This document shows, one piece after another, positions 55,859-64,000 of a DNA stretch of 64,000 nucleotides. Position numbers and translations under genes: made by a program. Location: NCBI GenBank assembly GCA_039619475.1, contig CM077116.1, positions 298,200,464-298,264,463 on the forward strand, read 5' to 3'. The notes under the pieces were generated by a model that did no database searches, was not told where the DNA came from, and worked only from the letters and a program-made list of their open reading frames with translations. Source of the DNA: Icerya purchasi (Eukaryota > Arthropoda > Insecta > Hemiptera > Monophlebidae). Position 1 is the stretch's first letter, and each line of letters begins with the position of its first letter.

Positions 55859-56429
55859 ATATAAAATGACGAAACTACATATTAGTAGAAAATTCAAATT
55901 CCAGATACGTTTTATATATTAAGTTAATATATATATATATATATGTAATGTCGTGGTATCTTTGAGGTGATGTGGATCTCTTCATCGATCTGATTAATTC
56001 TTCTACGTATTTGAACTTATGTGCAGGTCTCTATGGCATTAGAATGCCTCTTCGGTCAACTGTTAGTTTTCTGTTTTGGTTCTATCTATTTGGAGATGGA
56101 TTATTTCTTCTACATCACCTGGTGTATGTTTTCTACTTCAAACACCGTCTGTTCCGCTACTGGCTTACAGGTTTTTATACGTTTACATTTCATACATTAA
56201 CAATACTATATGGAATCTACAGGGTTAATATTTATATTACCATTTCTAGTTGCTTCATTTCGACACTTGGCTTAATGGTTTATGAACTTTCTAATTGTAC
56301 TAATTTTATTAACCACTCAGCATGTTTGCACTAACTATTATAGTTGTATTATAATCATAATTGTTTCAATGTGGTCATTTCCTTGCAATTTTAATAACTA
56401 TAGTGTGTTTACATATATTAAAGTCGGTT
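55859..56429. other. No gene supported
   Basis: Contains (TA)n at 55,925-55,944 and a 120-codon hydrophobic frame (55,972-56,334) rich in Phe/Tyr/Leu with no recognisable family. This may be unrelated DNA or an extended LINE 5' region. Confidence 0.4.
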
Positions 56430-56735
56430 TTTCGTGCGTTGATTGCTGTCTTCGATTCTCTCGCGTTATCAGTTTAATCACAACGCGACTCCGTCGTTCA
56501 TCACACCAGATAACTCGGTGAGATCGTTCATTGTTCTTTTTCTCTTATTTCTCTACCGTTTATATTTCGATTTATTTCTTCTCCGCGTACTTTTATTCGA
56601 CCAGTGGTCATTATTATTTTATGTTACTATTATTTATTTAGTTAGTAGTATATTTCATTTCTAGATATTATTATTTTTTTTTTCTCTCTCCCTTTTCTTT
56701 TGTTTTGTGTCTCCAATTCTTCTATATTACTGTAG

Positions 56736-58377
56736 ATGAGCGTGTCCAAGGGGGGCCGCACGGCGGCCTCCTCTACTGGGCTCAAGCCCTCTAAAACGGA
56801 TCTGTCGTTGAATTTAATGGAGGTTGCTGATGCTCCTCCAAAACGTAAACCGTCGAGCCCACTATCCCCTGTGGCGACACTGCCCTCAAAAGACTTGCGA
56901 TTGTCGCAGTCTAACCCTTCCGAGTCTAATAACAGTTCTTCTAGCAGCGATGAACATAATGGAAATAGGGTTAATAATAATAATGTCAACATTACTCAGA
57001 ATACACTTCTAAATAATAACATTGTCACTAAGAGTAGCGATCTCGTTAATGAAATATTCGAATCTAATAACAATATCGCCAATAATAATAATAATAATAT
57101 TTCAACAAACGTCATCAATAAGAATGGAGATAATCCCAATATTAGCGAAAGCAATAGGAGTCCTAATCCTGAGACTTATCCTCAGAACCACCCGGGTCCT
57201 TATTCAGTTATAGTCGAGCACACCTCGGCTGACGCTAATATAGGTAATTACCACCCCCTGGCTTTGGCCAAACTTCTTAGTTCCGTTTCTTCTTCTTTTA
57301 CAGATATTACTCCGCGAGGAAAAAATCGCGTTGCTGTCGTTTTCTCTTCTTCTTCCGCAGCCAACTCTTTTCTTCAAAATATTAATTTTCTTACTAAGCA
57401 TAATCTTAAAGCATTTATCCCTGTTACCTCATTATATAGGTTAGGCGTGATCTCAGGTATTCATCCTTCCTTCTCTGAAAATGACATTTTAGAGGACCTA
57501 GATTCACCTGATGTCCCGGTAATCTCAGTCAGAAGAATCCTGCGCACTGCCGAAGGCAAGAAGGTTCCAACGAATTCGGTTGAACTTAAGTTCTCCAAAA
57601 CCGTCCTTCCTAACTTCATTTCCATCTTTAAACTTCGTTTTCCTGTCTCTCCGAGTGTTAAACCTCCAATGCAGTGTGCTAAGTGTTTCCTGTTCGGACA
57701 TATTGCTAGACACTGCCGGAGTTCTTCAGTTGTTTGTTCCCATTGTTCCCAAAAAACATTCCGTCTCAGAATGTATTGATCTTCATAACCCCCCCTTATG
57801 CCGAAACTGCAAGGGCGCACATTGTTCCAACGACCGTAGTTGTCCGGAATGGACTAAACAAAGGGACATCAAAAAAATAATGTCCTTTGAAAACGTTTCC
57901 TTTCAGGAGGCTTCAGTCATTAGAAGCAATTCTTATTCTACACAAGCTTTCTCATATGCCAACCGAGCCGCTATCCCTCCTTCTAAAGCTAGTGTTCCTC
58001 TCAATATTTCTATCCCTAATCCACAACTTCCCCTCAAGTCCCCCACTTTTCGTAAACAGAGCAAATCGAAAGCGCCTCATAAATCTATTCCTCAATTTCC
58101 TCCTCTCCCTTCCAATCAAATTCCGTACCCGTCCAGGGGCTGGGCTCTCACTCAACATAACTCAAGCGACAATTCCTCCTACGCTGACTTAAATATATCC
58201 TTACCTTCCTCATCCTCGGACGGGATACCGACCAATGCGTCGGGTTCATCCCCATCCGCCATCAGTAACCTATCCGCAGCAATTTTAGAACTGCTTTCTT
58301 CCCACAATATAGCTTCCTCTCCTAACTTTGTCACATCTCTTTCTGCATTTCTCTCTAGTAACTTACATTTCTGCTAA
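56736..58377 (+). pseudogene. LINE ORF1 (gag with zinc knuckles), frameshifted
   Basis: The frame opens at ATG 56,736 (MSVSKGGRTAASST). A long Asn/Ser-rich, disordered N-terminal part with poly-Asn stretches follows to about residue 130. An RRM-like gag core comes next: PGPYSVIVEHTSAD, KNRVAVVFSSSSAANSFL, GVISGIHPSFSENDILEDL and VPTNSVELKFSKTVLP. The zinc knuckles are CAKCFLFGHIARHC, CSHCSQKHSVSEC and CRNCKGAHCSNDRSCPEW. The second knuckle is only intact if one A of the six-A run at 57,751-57,756 is ignored; upstream and downstream frames differ by +1 there. The C-terminal part (from about 57,900) is Ser/Pro-rich. In this family the protein coats the LINE RNA and aids target-primed reverse transcription. 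The break is most likely a one-base insertion. Confidence 0.85.
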
Positions 58378-59035
58378 TTCTTATTTTACTTTCTTCTTTG
58401 TTGTATCCCTCTGGATTATTGTTATGTTTTGTTATCGAGCAACCCACAGTATTATAGGTATTTCTTCCGCGCTGTTTCTCCGCTATGGCACTTTGGTCGG
58501 GAGAACCGCTGTGGGATGGCCTAACCCCATCTTCGCACAGTGGAGCCTCTCGAGGATAGCCATTGTAAAGCTAATCGCATTCGATTATGCTTATAGGACA
58601 AGTTACCAGAAATATAGGCTCATCAAGAATAGCACTCGTTTGGAGAATTTCTCCATGGTAGCTATTAATCGCATTTATGACGATTTGCCTTTCTGGGCGG
58701 CGATTCTATTAACCAACCGCGTATGCGTTCCGCTACGTCTTCGACTGGCAACCGAAAATAAGGATCGTTATGCCGTACTGTGGATTGTCTTGTGGTGCAA
58801 ACTGACAGTAACTTCCAAGATAGAGGTTAAGGCCTCTAACCTTTGGTATGTCTCTCCTGAATATACTCTTTGCTGGATTGCTGCGGATTCATTTTTCCAT
58901 TATCTGTATTGTTTCTGCCCTAGTCCTGTTGGCTGCATGGTTCGCCTTTACCAATTGGCTTCTGCTTCTTGCGTTGGCGTTCTGGTCCAGCCATTCGTCT
59001 CATCCTACGAATTCTTTTCATGTCTCATAAGTTGA
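58328..59035 (+). CDS. Open frame in the ORF1-ORF2 spacer (235 codons, uncertain)
   Basis: A 235-codon frame fills the whole spacer. It overlaps the end of ORF1 by 50 bases and ends with a TGA 13 bases past the likely ORF2 ATG (59,020). It has hydrophobic segments near its start (FFFVVSLWIIVMFCY) and several Cys residues, but no domain is recognised. The real translated part, if any, may begin at an internal Met. A stop-free 700-base stretch in AT-rich DNA is unlikely by chance, but it might reflect RNA-structure constraint. The overlap at the ORF2 start would suit termination-reinitiation coupling. This is an inference only. Confidence 0.3.
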   Translation: MSHLFLHFSLVTYISANSYFTFFFVVSLWIIVMFCYRATHSIIGISSALFLRYGTLVGRTAVGWPNPIFAQWSLSRIAIVKLIAFDYAYRTSYQKYRLIKNSTRLENFSMVAINRIYDDLPFWAAILLTNRVCVPLRLRLATENKDRYAVLWIVLWCKLTVTSKIEVKASNLWYVSPEYTLCWIAADSFFHYLYCFCPSPVGCMVRLYQLASASCVGVLVQPFVSSYEFFSCLIS

Positions 59036-62000
59036 ATATTCTCCAATGGAATTGTCGGAGCCTGAGAGCCAACAAACAGGCCTTGGAAGGGATTCTTGAC
59101 TCTTACTTCATCCATATTGCTCTGTTGTCCGAAACTTGGCTTACTGAGTCCATGAGTATATCCATTCGTGGATTTAAGTTAATCCGTTCTGATCGGGCGG
59201 ATGGATATGGCGGCGCCGCCATATTGATAAGGAATGATATTTATTTTCACGTTCACGATCACTCCGCTTATTTTCCTTCTGACGTTCGGTCACCAAACCT
59301 GGTGCATATCTCTGTTCCTAATATTCATCCTCAACCAGTCCATATTATCTCAACATACGTCCCTCCGCATTTTGATCTCCACAATTTTCCTTTTACATTA
59401 TTGTCCAATTTTCTTTCTTTTCCCTTTATTTTTGGTGGTGACTGGAACGCTCACTCTCCTCTATGGGGCTCGGTTGGCTACAACTGTAATGGTCGTGTTC
59501 TTGAAAATTTCATCTCTAACAATAGCTTCGTTATTCTTAACGATCATTCTCCGACGTTCTTTAGAGGCGCGCAGACTTGCAGTTCGGTTGACATTTCCTT
59601 CACTTCTCCCAACTTCGGTCTCAGCTGTCATTGGAGAACCTTGCAGGGTACCTTCGGTAGTGACCATGTTCCAATTATTCTTTCCTTTCACGATCTTCGT
59701 CCTCCTCCTGATCCCAGTTGTTCCAGAGTTCCTCATGCTTCCAAATGGTACCTAACCAAAGTTGATTGGGATAAATTTCGGGCTGGAGTCGATTCCGCCC
59801 TCCCCAACATACATTCCCAAACAGATCCTGTTCTTCAATACAACAGGTTCATCGACTCGATTACCTCGACGTTGTCGGCCTTTTCTCCTCCTATCCGCTT
59901 CTCTAAAAAGAACCCTAATCTTCTTGCTTCTTCCCTATGGTGGAACAACGATTGTTCGGTCGCTTTTAGAGACAGTTCTTTGAAGTTCAGAGCCTTCCGT
60001 TCCTGCTCTTCCTTCGATAATTTCATAGCTTATAGGGAGGCCAATGCTAAGGCCAGATTTATTCTCAAAAAGAGCAAAAAAGATGCGTGGAAGAAATTCT
60101 GTTCATCATTCTCTAGATCCACCTCCCTCTCTCATCTTTGGAAAATGGCGAAAGCCTTTCAGTCCCCACGGTCCGAACGTCCCTCCTATTACAACCTTCC
60201 TTCGGAGAAGCTCATCTCTTTTCTGGACTCAATTGCTCCCTTATACGTTCCATCCTTGGAGGAAATATGTCCTCCGGCGTTCCCACCTACATCCTCTATG
60301 CACGTTCTGTCCTCCGATTTTAACATCAATGAACTCCATTCTTCCTTAAAGAATTGATCCTCCTCCTCTAGTCCGGGAGTAGACGGCATTCCTTTCCTGG
60401 TTATTAAGAGCTTATCAATCTCCGCACTGAATACCTTGCTTTCTATCTACAACTCCTTCTTGCATACCTGTACTACGCCACCAATTTGGAACTCCTTTAT
60501 TGTTATTCCTATTCCAAAAAAGAATGCTAATTCTTTCCGTCCTATTTCCTTGGCTTCGTGTTTTAGAAAATTGTTTGAACAAATGATTAATAAACGCCTA
60601 GTCTGGTGGCTGGAATTCAACAATATTCTTCCCAGTAACATGTTCGGTTTCCGTACGGGACTGGGAACGGCGGACTGTTTATCGTTGTTTTTATCTGACG
60701 TGTACAAATCCCTTATTCGCAAAGAATACACTGTCTCTGCTTTCCTTGATGTTACCTCCGCATTCGATCATGTTCACTTACCTTCTCTTCTACATAAAAT
60801 GTGTTCCATTAATGTTCCTTTACAGGTCGCTTCCTTAATTCTCAAGCTTTTCTACAATAGATCAATTCAGCTCTCCACTCCCTTCTTCTCGGAGTCTAGA
60901 GTGGTCTTTCGGGGTCTTCCGCAAGGATCATGTCTTAGCCCTACTCTCTTTAACATCTATTTCCATAGCCTAGCTACTCTTCGGATATCATCTACTTCCT
61001 TATTCTTTGCCGATGATATACTCATCTACTCTTCCTCAGTTAATCTTTCTTCCGCCGTCATGGAGCTTAACAACTCTCTTTTCTCTCTGGATAATGTGTT
61101 ATCCGATCTTCACCTTTTTACTTCTCCTGAGAAATCAGCAGCTATGGTTTTCACTTATCGTCCTTATAGTCGTTCCTCAGTCAATCTATCCGTGTGCCAT
61201 CTTCCTATTCCTTTAGTTAGTTCTGTCTCCTACCTTGGCATTGTTCTTAGCAGTAACTTGTCCTTTCATCATCACATAAATTATCTCTATACGTCGGCTC
61301 TCAAGAGGATTAATTGGTTGAAGGCTCTCTCCTCCCGTAATTGGGGTGGGGATCCTTATATCCTTCTGATGCTATACAGGGCCACTATCCTTTCTAAATT
61401 CGATTATTGCTCGTTCCTTTACGCCAGTGCTCCTAAATATCTTCTCCTTAAACTTGATAAAATCCATAATATGTGTCTTCGTCTTTGTATCGGTGCCTTG
61501 AACTCCTCTCCTATTGCAGCCATTTTGGCAGAAACTGGTTCCTGTCCTTTATTCATCCGAAGACTTTATCTAGGTGAACGATTTCTGATTAAACGTCTTC
61601 ATATTTCCAATTCCTACTTACTTAATTCCTACTGGTTTATATTCAACAACTGGCGTTTCTCTCCTCGTAAAACCCCAATCCTTTCCTTGATTTCTTCACG
61701 ACTCAGGGCCTTCTCTCCTTTTGTTATATCCTACAGCAAATGCCCTTATTTTACCTATAATTTCCTAGATTTTATTTACTCACCCAGTTTACTTTTTCTT
61801 CCTTCGTATGTCAAGTCTCTTCCCTCTCCCACTGCTCATAACGAATTTAACTATGTTTTATCCTCGCTCTTTCCTTCGTATACCTTAATTTTTACAGATG
61901 GTTCAAAGTCAGCTTTGGGGGTTGGAGCGGCTTTTACTTTGCCGGATTTCGGCTATTCTGAGTCGTTCAAACTCCCCTCGTTCTCCTCCATATTCCTAGC

Positions 62001-62772
62001 CGAATCTATTGCGATCTTACAGGCAATCCTTTTTATAGCCTCCTCTAACAACATATCCAAGGTTCTCTTATCTTCTGATTCAAAAGGCGTTTTACAAGCC
62101 ATTGCTACTCCCTTTCCTAAACCATCCGCTGATCCTATCGTGCTTCACATACGTTCCTTAATTTCAAATCTATTTCATTCCCGTTCTGTCCGTATTGATC
62201 TATTGTGGATTCCTAGTCATTGTGGAATTTCGGGCAACGAGTTAGTCGACTCGTTGGCACGTTCGGCTGCTTTAAACGGTCGCTTTATTAGGCATTTCCC
62301 AGCTCAAAGTCTTCTTACTCTTTCCTCGCGTTGCCATCGTGACTGTTGGTCTGATCTCTATCCTTCTTCTTTTTCCAATCCTGCTTCCTTTTACTTATCC
62401 ATACAACCCACTCCTCCTCTTTTTCCGTGGTTTGTTGATTTCCCCAACATGAGGCGGTCAACTATTTCATCCATAATTAGACTTCGGTTAAACCACAGCT
62501 TGCTTCCTGCTTCGCTCTTTCGTTTCTCCATTACTCAGTCTCCTCTTTGTCCATTTGATCCGTTAGAAGCAAACTTCGTTTGTGATGCGAACCACATTTT
62601 CCTTGAATGTCCTTCCATTTCTTCAGAACGCGCGATACTGTATTCCGGTCTTTTGCGTCTTGGCCTCCCTACGCCCTACAGCGCTCACAGCATCCTTTCT
62701 TTTCCGCCTCCTTTGGTTATTCCTTTGTTAGCTTCTTTCGTATGTTCCATTTGTAATATTTTTCCTTTATAA
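59020..62772 (+). pseudogene. LINE ORF2: endonuclease, RT, RNase H (one nonsense codon)
   Basis: One frame from ATG 59,020 (MSHKLNILQWNCRSL, preferred over the upstream Met at 58,969 because homology starts here) to TAA at 62,770. The endonuclease reads LLSETWL, RSDRADGYGGAA, FGGDWNAHSPLWGS and TFGSDHVPIIL. The RT reads PGVDGIPFLV, FIVIPIPKKNANSFRPI, FLDVTSAFDHVHLPSLL, FRGLPQGSCLSPTLF and LFFADDILIYSSS (61,006-61,044). RNase H reads FTDGSKSALGVGAAF, FLAESIAILQAI, SSDSKGVLQAI and LLWIPSHCGISGNELVDSLA, with all four catalytic acids present. The C-terminal finger is FVCDANHIFLEC. An in-frame TGA at 60,355-60,357 splits the endonuclease from the RT. Otherwise it is intact. The RNase H places it in the I/R1-like part of the Jockey superfamily. 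Confidence 0.88.
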
Positions 62773-62846
62773 TTATTAATACCATCATACCGTTGAAGTG
62801 AGTAACGTCCTTAGCCGACATGCTCAAAAAAAAAAAAAAAAAAAAA

Positions 62847-63257
62847 CTTAGGTGGACACAGGATTGCGGTTCTAACTTCTAATAGGCATGAATAGACTTA
62901 CTCCTGCGGTAATTATTAAAATTTTTTTACGAACGTTTATATGGATTTTGGGTTTTCTACGTTCGTTTTTATTCTATTTTAATTTAAAGTGTAAATAGTA
63001 TAAATAACGTAGTAAAGGTGTACATTTTAATTTCGAACAGTTTAGTTCGCCGATGTAAAATTAACTATAATGTGTATTTAGTTACTGCGCTTAACAATTT
63101 ACAGATTTCGTTGCGTATATTTTTTTCTTTTGTTTTCATTTTAGTTTCCTGCTATTTATGTCAGCTTAATGCTGATATTTATGAATACCTGTTTCGAAGT
63201 ATAATATATTATCGTTTGATTCGACAGGTCAGTTGTTTTTAAGTTAAATATGTTATG
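62847..63257. other. No gene seen
   Basis: AT-rich gap between two LINEs. Confidence 0.6.
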
Positions 63258-64000
63258 TTTTTTTTTTTCTTTTCTTGGGCGCGTCAACAAAGGACATTTA
63301 CCAAACACAAAGAACTGACAGAATGATGAAACGTAGGGATTTGTAAGTTATATCGGAAAACGATTAGAAACAGAAGAAATGAAGGTAGCCAATACAGGAA
63401 CAACAGAAGGAAAAGGAAGAGCTAGAATGTAGTGGGCACAGTAAGGAAACGGGAGGCCAAGGCCAAGCGAATTTTAGAATAAAGGACTGCGCGTTCCGAG
63501 GAGATAGAAGAGCATTCGAATAGAAGGTATTTACATCACAAATCAAATTTAGGATAGACGGATGGAAGGGACACAAGGGACACTGAACAATATTAAAACG
63601 AAAGAGGGAGACAGAAAACAGACTTTGATTAAAGCGTAGGCGAATTATGGAAGAAATAACAGAACGGCTGATGCAGGGAAAATTATTAAACCAGGAAGAA
63701 GTGGGTGGAGAGGGTTGTATAGCAAGGGAAAAGGAATTACAATTGGAGAAAAGAAACGGATAAGGATCAGTCCAAAAGTCATAGTGAAAACGATAAGAGA
63801 GAGAGGGCAAAGACATTGGGAGGGAAATCTGTCTATGAAACGGTCATTTACTGCAGCTAGATATAATAAAGAATAGGCAAGATCGTTACCAAGGATGCCA
63901 CAGTGGCCCGGAATCCAGAGCAGGTCAATTAGGATAGAACGGGATGTTAATGAACTATAAATTAAGGAACGAATATAAAGAATAATAGGATCTGACGAGG
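63258..64000 (-). mobile_element. LINE 3' end running off the right edge
   Basis: A T-run at 63,258-63,268 marks the poly(A) end. On the minus strand, sequence near 63,870-63,930 gives the RNase H end LIDLLWIPGHCGILGNDLA. A 150-codon frame follows (63,364-63,816): SYRFHYDFWTDPYPFLFSN, IIRLRFNQSLFSVSLFRF and CPLCPFHPSILNLICDVNT. This is the C-terminal region of ORF2 in the same superfamily as the 56-62 kb element. The frame is shifted between the two parts (the finger reads CDVNTF, not CDANHI), so it is a pseudogene. The 5' part lies outside the window. Confidence 0.75.

Larger units (their letters stand above)
56430..62846 (+). mobile_element. Nearly full-length poly(A) LINE
   Basis: The order is: a probable 5' UTR (about 56,430-56,735; the start is uncertain), a gag ORF1 (56,736-58,377, one frameshift), a 640-bp spacer with a long open frame, ORF2 (59,020-62,772, one in-frame TGA), a short 3' UTR and A21 at 62,826-62,846. 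It is the reference copy for the decayed fragments at 2.2, 28.1 and 35.3 kb. Few lesions mean it was active recently. A target duplication was not identified with confidence. Confidence 0.85.

Noticed and set aside
55972..56334. Membrane-protein gene of 120 codons
   Set aside because: Its hydrophobic composition is what T-rich DNA gives by chance. It has no family, and the position just before a LINE fits flank or 5' UTR.
57751..57757. Classic -1 ribosomal frameshift site (A AAA AAC)
   Set aside because: The heptamer is present but not in the required phase, and the needed shift is +1, so a simple indel is more likely.

Overview
The window looks like repeat-dense insect (arthropod) nuclear DNA. 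It is AT-rich and full of poly(A)-tailed non-LTR retrotransposons (LINEs) in all states of decay. It also holds a tRNA-derived SINE, a Helitron remnant and fold-back repeats. I found no rRNA gene, no CRISPR array and no convincing complete single-copy host gene. The lineage cannot be fixed from the sequence; the repeat mix would suit Hymenoptera or a similar order.

Left edge (1-3.98 kb): remains of two unrelated LINEs on the minus strand, then a decayed plus-strand LINE endonuclease fragment.

Centrepiece (3,976-21,517): a giant palindromic mobile element of about 17.5 kb. Two inverted arms of about 8.48 kb flank a 578-bp unique centre (12,454-13,031). The arms are nearly identical and differ mainly in run lengths of simple repeats. 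A 15-bp direct repeat flanks the element (3,966-3,980 and 21,519-21,533), and the element splits a short internally deleted LINE, so it arrived by insertion. Each arm runs from a CpG-rich repeat-bearing terminus, through AT-rich DNA with dispersed repeat modules, to two intact genes transcribed toward the centre, and then to degenerate tandem repeats. The two genes (334 and 282 codons) share the same upstream cassette and the same first ~20 residues but have unrelated bodies. The 334-aa body resembles a divergent RNase H/DEDD-like arthropod family. The 282-aa body resembles the domain that precedes type-B DNA polymerases in large self-replicating eukaryotic DNA elements, but with the putative Cys and His positions changed. 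There is no polymerase, integrase, transposase or capsid gene, so the element looks non-autonomous or is of an undescribed type. It is the best candidate for a new system here.

Middle (21.5-54.9 kb): mostly non-coding DNA with mobile-element debris. This includes two fold-back elements (23.3-24.5 kb), an RTE-like LINE relic (25.6-26.6 kb), a LINE inserted into another LINE with an 11-bp duplication (28.1-30.1 kb), and a tRNA-SINE (33.0-33.3 kb). It also includes the helicase and endonuclease parts of a Helentron-type Helitron (36.7-38.3 kb), three related LINE 3' fragments (41.7-43.3, 44.1-45.6 and 51.1-51.7 kb), and a nearly full-length I/Jockey-type LINE on the minus strand (46.5-51.0 kb) with two nonsense codons.

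Right (54.9-64 kb): an orphan LINE ORF1-type gene (PHD-like zinc finger, coiled coil, FP/L1-like domain), then a nearly full-length plus-strand LINE (about 56.4-62.85 kb). That LINE has a zinc-knuckle gag ORF carrying a one-base frameshift, a long open spacer frame, and an endonuclease/RT/RNase H ORF2 with one in-frame TGA. A 5'-incomplete relative on the minus strand runs off the right edge. The LINE genes act in cis on their own RNA. The palindrome's genes have no visible functional link to the LINEs.
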